The notes beneath the pieces are model-generated. The model was not told where the DNA came from and made no database searches. It saw only the letters and a program-made list of their open reading frames with translations. Below are positions 55,428 through 63,142 of a stretch of 64,000 nucleotides of DNA, in pieces. The position numbers were made by a program, and so were the translations under genes. Source of the DNA: Campylobacter jejuni (GTDB lineage Bacteria > Campylobacterota > Campylobacteria > Campylobacterales > Campylobacteraceae); NCBI GenBank assembly GCA_014305285.1, contig JACRSG010000006.1, positions 36,476 to 100,475 of the forward strand, given 5' to 3'. The stretch's first letter is position 1, and every line of letters starts with the position of its first letter.

Positions 55428-55752
55428 ATTTAGAATTCAATACAGTGCAGGTTTTGGGCATTATACGCAAAATCACAAGGGTTTTGGGCCTACGATTTAC
55501 ATAGAAGAAGTAGTAGAGTTTGATAATGGCAAGGATTATTTTGACTATATAGATTTTTATAAAACTTATTCAAAGAGCGATGATACTTATTTTCATATCA
55601 GTTTTTTAGAAGATAGGCCTCTAAGTGATAAAGAAATCACCATTCGCAATGAATACCGCAAAATGCGTGATGAAAACTGCAAAAAAGCCAAGGAAGAGTT
55701 TATAGCCAACAATGAGCTTGATGTAGAGCATTTGCCTACTCATCATGATTGA
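55420..55752 (+). CDS. Hypothetical protein (Cj0427 type)
   Basis: 110 residues from ATG 55420, second of two adjacent ATGs; AGGAG is 6 bases away from it and only 3 from the first. The sequence is aromatic-, Asp- and Lys-rich (YSAGFGHYTQNHKGFGPTIY), with a charged helical C-terminus (NEYRKMRDENCKKAKEEF) ending LPTHHD. There is no signal peptide or membrane helix and no family I recognise. It overlaps the ABC-F gene by 8 bp, which suggests translational coupling. Confidence 0.7.
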   Translation: MAKFRIQYSAGFGHYTQNHKGFGPTIYIEEVVEFDNGKDYFDYIDFYKTYSKSDDTYFHISFLEDRPLSDKEITIRNEYRKMRDENCKKAKEEFIANNELDVEHLPTHHD

Positions 55753-55777
55753 AAAATATTAATTTTTGCATAAAAAA

Positions 55778-55793
55778 GGAACACTTTTTGCTT
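55778..55793 (+). promoter_or_regulatory. Sigma54 (RpoN) promoter
   Basis: GGAAC-ACTTT-TTGCTT: the GG (-24) and GC (-12) elements are separated by exactly 10 bases, matching the C. jejuni sigma54 consensus GGAAC-N5-TTGCTT. It lies 35 bp before the ATG at 55828. In C. jejuni, sigma54 with FlgSR drives the middle flagellar genes. Confidence 0.85.
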
Positions 55794-55827
55794 GCATAGT
55801 TTTTGCATATTTTGAAAGGAGAAAACT

Positions 55828-56205
55828 ATGCAGGTAAATTATAGAACGATTAGCTCATATGAATACGATGCTATTAGTGGTCAGTATAAACAGGTGGATA
55901 AACAGGTTGAAGATTATTCTTCGTCTGGAGATTCTGATTTTATGGATATGTTAAATAAGGCGGATGAGAAGTCAAACGGAGATGCTTTAAATTCTGGCAG
56001 TAGTTTTCAAAGCAATGCACAAAATTCAAATTTAAGCAATTATGCTCAAATGTCAAATGTTTACGCCTATCGTTTTAGACAAAATGAAGGCGAATTGTCT
56101 ATGAGAGCTCAAAGCGCTAGTGTTCACAATGATCTTACACAACAAGGTGTAAACGAACAAAGTAAGAGTAATACTTTGTTAAATGATTTGTTGAACGCAA
56201 TTTAA
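55828..56205 (+). CDS. Sigma54-dependent small flagellar-regulon protein (Cj0428 type)
   Basis: 125 residues beginning MQVNYRTISSYEYDAISGQY. It is polar and mostly Ser/Asn/Gln/Asp-rich throughout (YSSSGDSDFMDMLNKADEKSNG, NSNLSNYAQMSNVYAYRF), without signal peptide or membrane helix. AAAGGAG sits before the ATG. The sigma54 promoter upstream places it with hook-basal-body-stage flagellar genes, consistent with what I recall of the FlgSR regulon. The Gln/Ser-rich composition fits an axial or secreted substrate; function unknown. A strong terminator follows. Confidence 0.82.
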   Translation: MQVNYRTISSYEYDAISGQYKQVDKQVEDYSSSGDSDFMDMLNKADEKSNGDALNSGSSFQSNAQNSNLSNYAQMSNVYAYRFRQNEGELSMRAQSASVHNDLTQQGVNEQSKSNTLLNDLLNAI

Positions 56206-56206
56206 T

Positions 56207-56231
56207 CAAAAGCTCCATTTTGGAGCTTTTG
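56207..56231 (+). terminator. Terminator after the Cj0428-type gene
   Basis: 11-bp perfect stem CAAAAGCTCCA with TGGAGCTTTTG, 3-base loop, starting one base after the stop codon. The AAAA and TTTT arms make it usable from both directions, and it also faces the convergent YigZ gene. Confidence 0.85.
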
Positions 56232-56248
56232 TGTTTACTTGCAAGAAT

Positions 56249-56833
56249 TTATAATTTCTCTATTTCAAAAGGTGCAAAATTTTTACAAAAAATTTCAAAT
56301 TCTTGCTCCTCTTTTTCATTTAATTTGATATGTAATATAGCTTTGCAATCCTTAAAATCTTTTGTGAAATTAAAAGAGTAAGTTTTTAAAAAATGTTCAA
56401 AATGATTTAAATTTTTTAAATCAATAGCAATAGTTATGTTTTTTTTCAATTCGAATGAAAGTAAAGAAGAATTATTAATCACGGCATTTGCCGCATTACT
56501 ATAAGCTTTTACAAGTCCCCCTGTACCAAGTTTTATACCACCAAAATATCTTACAGTAATTAAAGCTGTATTGATAAGATTGTAGCCTCTTAGAACATTT
56601 AAAGTTGGCATTCCTGAAGTTCCCTTAGGCTCTCCATCATCGCTTTTATCTTCTACAATTTGATTAAAATCATTTAAAACACGATAAGCATAGACAAAAT
56701 GAACAGCTTTTGAATGTTCTTTTTTTAGTGTTTCTATTAAAATTTTAAAATCTTTAAAAGGGCAAAGAAAAGATAAGAAGGTAGATTTCTTAATATCAAT
56801 TTGTGTTTGAAAAATTTGATCAATAGTTTGCAT
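56249..56833 (-). CDS. YigZ/IMPACT family protein
   Basis: 194-residue UPF0029 protein. The N-terminal UPF0029 domain is seen in KKSTFLSFLCPFKDF, HFVYAYRVL, the family signature DDGEPKGTSGMPTLNVLRG, and VRYFGGIKLGTGGLVKAYSNAA. A short C-terminal domain (DUF1949-like) completes it. IMPACT proteins are linked to translation regulation in eukaryotes; the bacterial role is unclear. It converges with the flagellar-type gene and is divergent from the GntR gene across 69 bp. Confidence 0.9.
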   Translation of the reverse strand: MQTIDQIFQTQIDIKKSTFLSFLCPFKDFKILIETLKKEHSKAVHFVYAYRVLNDFNQIVEDKSDDGEPKGTSGMPTLNVLRGYNLINTALITVRYFGGIKLGTGGLVKAYSNAANAVINNSSLLSFELKKNITIAIDLKNLNHFEHFLKTYSFNFTKDFKDCKAILHIKLNEKEEQEFEIFCKNFAPFEIEKL

Positions 56834-56854
56834 TTTTGTCTTTTTTTGTTTAAA

Positions 56855-56860
56855 ATTATA
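56855..56860 (-). promoter_or_regulatory. Candidate -10 box of the YigZ-type gene
   Basis: TATAAT on the minus strand in the context TTTTATAAGTATAATTTT, 22 bp before the start at 56833. It lies in the divergent region shared with the GntR gene. Confidence 0.45.
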
Positions 56861-56902
56861 CTTATAAAAGCTAAAATCAATTTGAGTCTTAGGGGTTATA
56901 AT

Positions 56903-57547
56903 ATGTCAAAAAAAAATCAAAAAATTTCGAGTGATAGAATTTATGATTTTATTATTAAATCTATTAAAAATGGAAAATTAAAACCTAACGATAGAGTTAA
57001 AGAACAAGATTTAGTAGAACAAACAGGACTTAGTAGAACTCCTATAAGAGAGGCTTTGGGATTGTTGCAAAATGATGGAATTTTGGTGCAAGATGGTAAA
57101 AATGGACTCATTGTTGCAGGACTTGATTTGATTTCTATTACGAAGCTTTATGAGATCAGAGAATTGTTAGAGGGTGAAGCTGCTAAACTTGCGGCATTAC
57201 ACGCTTCTATGGCTGAAATTGAAATTTTGGTCAATATTTTAAAAGTTCAGAAAAATATTAAAGAGCTTAATGAACTTAGGGCTAGTAATATTTTATTTCA
57301 TCAAACTTTGTATCATTGCTCAGGTAATCATTATCTTTTTAAAATTATGGAAAATTTGGATCGTTCTTTATTGCTTCTTGGTGATAGTACTTTAGCCAAG
57401 GAAAATCGTCCTAAAGAAGCTTATGAGGAGCATTTGGCTGTTGTTAATGCCATTAAAGAGAGAAATGCTTTAGAGGCAGAAAGATTGGCAAAATTTCATA
57501 TTCAACAAGCTTATAAAATTCGTCTAGATAATATACTCAAAAAATAA
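56903..57547 (+). CDS. GntR-family (FCD-type) transcriptional regulator, probable regulator of tcu genes
   Basis: 214 residues from ATG 56903 with AGGGG upstream (a longer in-frame start at 56801 overlaps the divergent YigZ gene and is rejected). The N-terminal winged helix-turn-helix reads RIYDFIIKSIKNGKLKPNDR ... EQTGLSRTPIREAL (about 10-60). The C-terminal all-helical FCD effector domain (about 78-200) has EIRELLEGEAAKLAALH and FHQTLYHCSGNHYLF, with the His/Asp pattern for a metal-bound carboxylate ligand. It precedes the tcuCAB operon by 200 bp, so it is a good candidate to sense tricarballylate or a related acid. Confidence 0.85.
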   Translation: MSKKNQKISSDRIYDFIIKSIKNGKLKPNDRVKEQDLVEQTGLSRTPIREALGLLQNDGILVQDGKNGLIVAGLDLISITKLYEIRELLEGEAAKLAALHASMAEIEILVNILKVQKNIKELNELRASNILFHQTLYHCSGNHYLFKIMENLDRSLLLLGDSTLAKENRPKEAYEEHLAVVNAIKERNALEAERLAKFHIQQAYKIRLDNILKK

Positions 57548-57689
57548 TTTACTATTCTTAATTTTTAAATCTGCTAATTAAAAATATACAGATATTAACA
57601 CTTATAATCCAAGTAAAAATATTAATTTTTTATTTCAACTTTCTGTGTAGTTTTGTAACTTAAAAAATACTTTTGAATACAAAAAAATA

Positions 57690-57714
57690 TTTTAGGAATA
57701 AAAAATTCCTAAAA
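57690..57714. repeat. 10-5-10 inverted repeat beside the tcuC promoter (candidate operator)
   Basis: Perfect arms TTTTAGGAAT and ATTCCTAAAA around five A, ending 6 bp before the -10 box at 57721. It lies in the 200-bp region between the GntR gene and the transporter, where a regulator would be expected to bind. It lacks a T-tract and does not follow a gene end closely, so a terminator is less likely. Confidence 0.55.
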
Positions 57715-57720
57715 CTAGTT

Positions 57721-57726
57721 TATAAT
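57721..57726 (+). promoter_or_regulatory. Candidate -10 box of the tcuCAB operon
   Basis: TATAAT in the context ACTAGTTTATAATGAAAAT, 21 bp upstream of the transporter ATG at 57748. AAGGAGAG is the ribosome site. The inverted repeat lies directly upstream. Confidence 0.5.
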
Positions 57727-57747
57727 GAAAATAAAAAAGGAGAGACT

Positions 57748-59040
57748 ATGGCAAGAGGGTCTAAAGGTGATGCTAAAACTATTTTTAGCGTTGCTAGTGG
57801 TAATTTTTTAGAAATGTATGATTTTGCAGTTTATGGTTTTTATGCTGCGTTTATTGCTAAAGTGTTTTTTCCCGCTCAAAGCGAATTTATTTCTTTGATG
57901 CAAAGTTTTATGGCCTTTGGAGTTGGATTTTTAATGCGTCCTATTGGAGCTATAGTTCTTGGTTCTTACATGGATAAACAAGGTAGAAAAAAAGGACTTA
58001 TTGTGACTTTGGGCATCATGGCTTTAGGAACTTTAAGTATAGCCTGTTGTCCTAGTTATGAGAGTATAGGAATTTTAGCTCCTATTATCGTAGTGATTGG
58101 AAGACTTTTACAAGGTTTTAGTGCAGGTGCTGAGGTAGGAGGGGCAAGTATTTATTTAGCCGAGATTGCTCCAAAGCATTTGCGTGGTTTTTATGTGTCT
58201 TGGCAAAGTGGTTCCCAGCAAGTAGCCACTGTTTTTGCAGGTGCTTTAGGCGTACTTTTGCATTATCTTATAGGTGATGCTATTATGCAAGCTTGGGGAT
58301 GGAGAATTCCTTTTATTATCGGTTGTTTGGTTGTACCTTATATTTTTTACATAAGAAGAACTTTGGATGAAACTCCTGAATTTAAAGCTAAAATTCATCA
58401 AGCGCCAAAAACCTTAGGAGCAATATTTCAAAGCATAAGACAAAATATACCTATTGTATTTTTTGGAATTATGTTTGTAATGATGACAACGGTAACTTTT
58501 TACTTTATTACAGCTTATACTCCAACTTTTGCTAATAAAGAACTTCATTTTAGTAAGCTTGAAAGTTTTGCAATTACTACTATTATAGGTGTTAGCAATA
58601 CTTTTTGGTTACCTTTTTCAGGATATATAGGAGATAGGATAGGAAGAAAGCCTATTTTATTGACTGTAACTTTTTTAGGTGTGATTAGTGCTTATCCTAT
58701 GTTAAATTTCTTAGTCAATAATATCTCTTTTACTAATTTGGTTATAGTCGAATTATGGTTTAGTTTTATTTTTGGTGCTTACAATGGAGCTATGGTTGTA
58801 TCATTATCTGAAATTATGCCAAAAAATGTAAAAGCCTTAGGTTTTTCTTTTTCTTATTCTATAGCGGTGGCAATTTTTGGAGGCTTTACTCCAGCGATTT
58901 CAACTTATTTGATAGAAAAAACTGATAATCCCGCTTCACCTGCATTTTGGTTGACTTTTGCGGCACTTTGTTCTTTAATCGCTTCTTTAGTGATATTTAA
59001 AAAGGGCGGAATTTATGAAAGACAGCAAAAAGGAGAGTGA
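57748..59040 (+). CDS. tcuC: MFS organic-acid transporter, MHS family (TcuC-like tricarballylate/citrate permease)
   Basis: 430-residue membrane protein with 12 helices. MHS-family marks are the start GNFLEMYDFAVYGFYAAFIAKVFFP, the loop motif GSYMDKQGRKKGL and the repeat GDRIGRKPILL (about residue 300), and GRLLQGFSAGAEVGGASIYLAE. MHS carriers move citrate, tricarballylate, alpha-ketoglutarate and similar acids with protons. The ATG at 57748 with AAGGAGAG is chosen over an in-frame ATG at 57673. The name rests on the linked tcuA/tcuB-type genes; citrate transport remains possible. Confidence 0.82.
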   Translation: MARGSKGDAKTIFSVASGNFLEMYDFAVYGFYAAFIAKVFFPAQSEFISLMQSFMAFGVGFLMRPIGAIVLGSYMDKQGRKKGLIVTLGIMALGTLSIACCPSYESIGILAPIIVVIGRLLQGFSAGAEVGGASIYLAEIAPKHLRGFYVSWQSGSQQVATVFAGALGVLLHYLIGDAIMQAWGWRIPFIIGCLVVPYIFYIRRTLDETPEFKAKIHQAPKTLGAIFQSIRQNIPIVFFGIMFVMMTTVTFYFITAYTPTFANKELHFSKLESFAITTIIGVSNTFWLPFSGYIGDRIGRKPILLTVTFLGVISAYPMLNFLVNNISFTNLVIVELWFSFIFGAYNGAMVVSLSEIMPKNVKALGFSFSYSIAVAIFGGFTPAISTYLIEKTDNPASPAFWLTFAALCSLIASLVIFKKGGIYERQQKGE

Positions 59041-59041
59041 A

Positions 59042-60439
59042 ATGGAATTTGATATAGTGGTTATAGGAGGGGGAAATGCAGCACTTTGTGCTGCAATATC
59101 AGCTGCTAGTAAAGGAAATGTTAAAATAGCTCTTTTGGAAAGCTCTCCAAAAGAGTGGAGGGGTGGTAATTCACAACATACAAGAAATTTACGCTCGATG
59201 CATGATGCTCCTACGGATGTTTTAGTTGAAAGTTATAGTGAAGATGAGTTTTTTGAAGATGTTTTTAAAGTAACTAAAGGGCAAACCAATGAAGAATACG
59301 CGCGTTTTGTTATCTCTCATACTCCACAAGCAGTAGAATTTGCAAAAAAATATGGAGTCCGCTTCCAGCCTTCTATGCGTGGAACTTTACATTTAGGACG
59401 CACCAATGCTTTTTTTCTAGGTGGAGGAAAATCTTTGGTGAATGCTTATTTTAATACAGCTCAAAATTTAGGCGTTGAAATTTTTTATGAATTTGAAGCT
59501 TTAGATTTGGTTATAGATGGGGGTTGGTGTAAAGAAATTTTAGTTTTAGACAAAAAACAAAATAAAGAATTAAAATTTAAAGCAAAGGCGGTGATTGTTG
59601 CAAGTGGTGGCTTTGAGTCAAATTTAGAATGGCTCGAAGAAGCTTGGGGAGAAAAGGCAAGAAATTTTATTATCCGTGGTACACGCTTTAATCAAGGTAA
59701 AATGCTAAGAGCTTTGCAAAAAAATCATGCTCAAATTATAGGAGATCCTACACAAGGACATATGGTTGCTATTGATGCAAGAACTCCAAAATATGATGGA
59801 GGTATTGCTTCAAGGGTTGATTGTGTGTCTTTGGGTATAGTGGTTAATAAAAAAGCACAAAGATTTTATGATGAAGGGGAGGATTTTTGGCCGAAGCGTT
59901 ACGCAATTTGGGGTCGTTTGGTGGCAAATGAGGAAGATCAGATTGCTTATTCAATCACAGATTCTAAGGTGCAAAAATGTTATATGCCATCACTTTTTGA
60001 GCCTATAGTAGCAAATTCAATTGAAGATTTAGCAATCAAGATAAATTTAGACTCAAAAGCTTTAAAGGCGACACTTGATGAGTATAATCAAAGCGTTGTA
60101 GAGGGTGAGTTTAATCACACTATACAAGATAATTGCTATACACAAGGTTTGAAGATAGAAAAAACACATTGGGCTTTAAAGATTAATACTCCGCCTTTTT
60201 ACTGCTATCCTTTGCGTCCAGGTGTTACTTTTACCTATATGGGGGTAAAAGTGGATAAAAATGCAAGAGTTTATCAAGATGATGGTGAACTTTTTAAAAA
60301 TGTTTTTGCTGCCGGTGAAATCATGGCGGGCAATATTTTAACCCAAGGCTATGTCGCGGGTTTTGGTATGAGTATAGGAAGTGTTTTTGGGCGTTTGGCT
60401 GGAGAAAATGCGTATGATTTAATAAAGGAAGTAAAATGA
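59042..60439 (+). CDS. tcuA: FAD-dependent tricarballylate dehydrogenase-like flavoprotein (TcuA)
   Basis: 465-residue flavoprotein of the fumarate-reductase/succinate-dehydrogenase-like family. The FAD motif is FDIVVIGGGNAALCAAISAAS (about 4-24), with RGGNSQHTRNLRSMHDAP and VIVASGGFESN. The C-terminal region reads CYPLRPGVTFTYMGVKVDK and FAAGEIMAGNILTQGYVAGFGMSIGSVFGRLAGENA, matching TcuA. TcuA oxidises tricarballylate to cis-aconitate. The ATG at 59042 directly overlaps the transporter stop (TGAAATG context). It overlaps tcuB by 4 bp. Confidence 0.85.
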   Translation: MEFDIVVIGGGNAALCAAISAASKGNVKIALLESSPKEWRGGNSQHTRNLRSMHDAPTDVLVESYSEDEFFEDVFKVTKGQTNEEYARFVISHTPQAVEFAKKYGVRFQPSMRGTLHLGRTNAFFLGGGKSLVNAYFNTAQNLGVEIFYEFEALDLVIDGGWCKEILVLDKKQNKELKFKAKAVIVASGGFESNLEWLEEAWGEKARNFIIRGTRFNQGKMLRALQKNHAQIIGDPTQGHMVAIDARTPKYDGGIASRVDCVSLGIVVNKKAQRFYDEGEDFWPKRYAIWGRLVANEEDQIAYSITDSKVQKCYMPSLFEPIVANSIEDLAIKINLDSKALKATLDEYNQSVVEGEFNHTIQDNCYTQGLKIEKTHWALKINTPPFYCYPLRPGVTFTYMGVKVDKNARVYQDDGELFKNVFAAGEIMAGNILTQGYVAGFGMSIGSVFGRLAGENAYDLIKEVK

Positions 60440-61503
60440 AAATTACAAAAATTTACGAAGAGGTGCAAAAATCTTGCATTATATGCAATTCTTGTCGTTA
60501 TTGCGAAGGACTTTGTGCAGTTTTTCCAGCAATGGAAAAAAAGCGTGAATTTTCTTTAATGGATATGGATTATTTAGCAAATTTATGCCATCAGTGTTCA
60601 GAATGTTTTTATGATTGTCAATACGCACCCCCGCATGAATTTAATGTTTCCATTCCTAAACAATTTGCTGCGCTTAGACAATACAGCTACGAAAAATATT
60701 CTTTCCCAAATTTTTTAGGAAGTGCATTTAGAAAAAATGCGGTTTTAACAACTATAGTTTTAGTTTTATGTCTATTTTTTGGTTTTTGGAGTGCTAGTTC
60801 TTATAATGGTGGAAGTGCAAATGGCAACTTTTTTGCTGTGGTTTCATATGAATATATGGTGAGTGTTTTTAGCATAGTTTCTCTTTTGGTTTGTATCGCG
60901 CTTTTTGGTGGGATTGTTAAATTTTATCGCGCCATTGAAATTAAAAATGTAAATTTCAAAGTTTTTGTTCAAAGTATCAAGGATGCAATGACATTAAAAT
61001 ATCTTGGTGGGCATAAAAATGAGGGTTGTACCTATCCTAATGAAAAGCGTTCAAATATAAGGAAAACATTTCATCATTTTACAGCTTATGGTTTTTTATT
61101 TTGTTTTATAGCTACATGTTTGGGTGCGATTTATCATCATATTTTAAATTGGGTAGCACCTTATGATTTTACCCAGCTTCCTAAAATCTTTGGAATTTTA
61201 GGTGGAGTTATGCTTTGTATAGGGTCTTTAGGCTTGTTTGTTTTAAAATGTATAGCAGATAAAAATATTATTGATGAACAAAGTGTGAGCATGGATTATA
61301 CTTTTATTTTTATGCTTTTTTTGGTGAGTTTTACAGGAATTTTACTTATGTTTTTAAAGCACAGCTTTCTCTTATCTTATGCGCTTTGGTTTCATTTAAG
61401 TTGTGTTTTGGCTTTTTTTATTATGATGCCTTATTCTAAATTTATTCATATGTTTTATCGCTTTGTCGCACTTTTAAAATATAATAGCGAGGAAGAAATG
61501 TGA
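60436..61503 (+). CDS. tcuB: Iron-sulfur/membrane electron-transfer protein (TcuB, CitB-like)
   Basis: 355 residues. The N-terminal region (about 10-70) has two 4Fe-4S-type Cys clusters (CIICNSCRYCEGLC and LCHQCSECFYDC). Then come six or seven membrane helices with several His that could bind heme (HHFTAYG, YHHILNW, FLKHSF, LWFHLSC). TcuB reoxidises the TcuA flavin through the quinone pool. It is the last gene of the unit; a strong hairpin follows within 4 bp of the stop. Confidence 0.85.
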   Translation: MKITKIYEEVQKSCIICNSCRYCEGLCAVFPAMEKKREFSLMDMDYLANLCHQCSECFYDCQYAPPHEFNVSIPKQFAALRQYSYEKYSFPNFLGSAFRKNAVLTTIVLVLCLFFGFWSASSYNGGSANGNFFAVVSYEYMVSVFSIVSLLVCIALFGGIVKFYRAIEIKNVNFKVFVQSIKDAMTLKYLGGHKNEGCTYPNEKRSNIRKTFHHFTAYGFLFCFIATCLGAIYHHILNWVAPYDFTQLPKIFGILGGVMLCIGSLGLFVLKCIADKNIIDEQSVSMDYTFIFMLFLVSFTGILLMFLKHSFLLSYALWFHLSCVLAFFIMMPYSKFIHMFYRFVALLKYNSEEEM

Positions 61504-61506
61504 TAT

Positions 61507-61532
61507 AATAATGCCTGTTTTAAGGCATTATT
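61507..61532 (+). terminator. Terminator of tcuCAB
   Basis: Perfect 10-bp stem AATAATGCCT with AGGCATTATT, 6-base loop, starting 4 bases after the tcuB stop and followed by TAAATTATTTT. Confidence 0.75.
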
Positions 61533-61915
61533 TAAATTATTTTAAAAACAAAATTATGTTTTTTAAAACCAAATTCTTTTCATCGATAAATTTATAATTA
61601 TCTTTGGCAAGATAAAGAAATTCAAGCGAAAATGTTCGTGTATATAAAAATTAGCACAAAAAGATGAGTTTAAGATATGGAGAGTTACTTCAAGATATGA
61701 GTCAAACAGATGGAGATTTGCTTATTTTAAGATAAATGTAATAGTATTTTTTTAATTTTAAGAGATTATATTGTATTTTTGTTTGTCTTGACTGGCTTTA
61801 AGGGTAATTCAAAATTTCTCAGTATCTATTAGTACTTTGATTTTTTATTATTTGACTTGCTTTTTAATATTTATTTTGATTGATATTTTAAGTTTAATTT
61901 TGTAAAATTTCCATT
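61533..61915. other. Non-coding gap after tcuB; no supported gene
   Basis: Very AT-rich region of about 380 bp. A short frame from ATG 61664 (MSLRYGELLQDMSQTDGDLL, stop about 61733) looks coding-like in composition, but it is only 23 codons and has no ribosome site. It may be a gene remnant at the edge of the inserted tcu segment. A TAAAAT box lies at 61903-61908 close to the next gene. No tRNA, IS or direct repeat was recognised. Confidence 0.5.
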
Positions 61916-63142
61916 ATGGAAAAAATTAAAAATTATAAACTTATCATCATTTTACTTAGTCTTGATTTGTTGGCTTTGCTTTATGGAATTTCAACACTGA
62001 GTATTAGTGCTGATGAAGCTGATATTTATTTTGGTGAACAGGGCAAATCGCTTATTTTTTCTCATAATTTGCTTTATTATATATCTCATTTTGGAACTTT
62101 TATTTTTGGACAAAATGATTTTGGTTTAAGACTTCCTTTTTTATTTTTTCATTTTTTAAGTTGTTTACTTTTGTATTTACTAGCTTTGAAATATACCAAA
62201 ACTAAAATCGATGCTTTTTTTTCTTTATTGTTATTTGTTTTATTGCCAGGTACTGTTGCAAGTGCTTTGCTGGTTAATGCTGCATCTTTGGTGATTTTTT
62301 TAACCCTTGCTATATTGTGTGCTTATGAATATGAAAAAAAATGGCTTTTTTATATATTATTGATTATAGTGTTATTTGTTGATAAATCTTTTAATATTTT
62401 ATTTTTAACTTTTTTCTTTTTTGGGATTTATAAAAGAAATGCTATTTTATTTACCTTATCTCTTGTTTTGTTTGGAGCGAGTATTAGTTTTTATGGTTTT
62501 GATACAGGTGGACGCCCAAGAGGTTATTTTTTAGATACTTTAGGAATTTTTGCTGCATGTTTTTCTCCTTTGGTTTTTGTATATTTTTTTTACACTATTT
62601 ATCGCTTGACTTTTCAGAAATATAAAAATTTATTATGGTTTTTAATGAGTGTAACATTTGTATTTTGTTTGTTGCTTTCTTTAAGACAAAAACTTTTTTT
62701 AGATGATTTTTTGCCTTTTTGTGTTATTTGCACTCCTTTGCTTATAAAAACTTTAATGCAAAGTTATAGGGTGAGATTACCAGTTTTTCGATTAAGATAT
62801 AAAATCTTTATAGAATGTTCTATAATTTTTTTAATATTTTGTTATTTTTTAATCGTCGCCAATCAATTATTGTATTATTTTATAGACGATCCAAATCGTC
62901 ATTTTGCCAATAATTATCATTTCGCTAAAGAATTGGCACTAGAATTAAAAAAACAAAATGTTTCAGAGTTTGCAACAGCTCCAAGCTTACAAAAAAGATT
63001 GCGATTTTATGGAATAAAAAATAGCAATAAGTTTTATTTAAAAGCTTTAAAACAAGGTAATAAGTATGGTTTGGATAAAAAAATTATTAAAGTAAAACTT
63101 GGAAAATATGAAAAAATATATCAGATTTTAAACTATGAATAA
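61916..63142 (+). CDS. Multi-pass membrane protein, PMT/ArnT-like glycosyltransferase fold (Cj0430 type)
   Basis: 408 residues with about ten to twelve membrane helices. The first periplasmic loop reads STLSISADEADIYFGEQGKSLIF: an acidic DEA motif near residue 32 resembles the DE/DD catalytic loop of GT39/GT83 lipid-linked sugar transferases such as ArnT. GLRLPFLFFHFLSCLLLYLLAL is also family-like. The C-terminal about 60 residues form a soluble basic domain. A substrate cannot be named. It overlaps the pseudopilin-like gene by 8 bp. The ribosome site is weak. Confidence 0.65.
   Translation: MEKIKNYKLIIILLSLDLLALLYGISTLSISADEADIYFGEQGKSLIFSHNLLYYISHFGTFIFGQNDFGLRLPFLFFHFLSCLLLYLLALKYTKTKIDAFFSLLLFVLLPGTVASALLVNAASLVIFLTLAILCAYEYEKKWLFYILLIIVLFVDKSFNILFLTFFFFGIYKRNAILFTLSLVLFGASISFYGFDTGGRPRGYFLDTLGIFAACFSPLVFVYFFYTIYRLTFQKYKNLLWFLMSVTFVFCLLLSLRQKLFLDDFLPFCVICTPLLIKTLMQSYRVRLPVFRLRYKIFIECSIIFLIFCYFLIVANQLLYYFIDDPNRHFANNYHFAKELALELKKQNVSEFATAPSLQKRLRFYGIKNSNKFYLKALKQGNKYGLDKKIIKVKLGKYEKIYQILNYE

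Noticed and set aside
56801..56902. Longer N-terminus for the GntR regulator
   Set aside because: The extra residues are hydrophobic, overlap the divergent YigZ gene and precede the true HTH start; ATG 56903 with AGGGG fits better.
57673..57747. Longer N-terminus for the MFS transporter
   Set aside because: It would run through the promoter and inverted repeat; ATG 57748 has AAGGAGAG.
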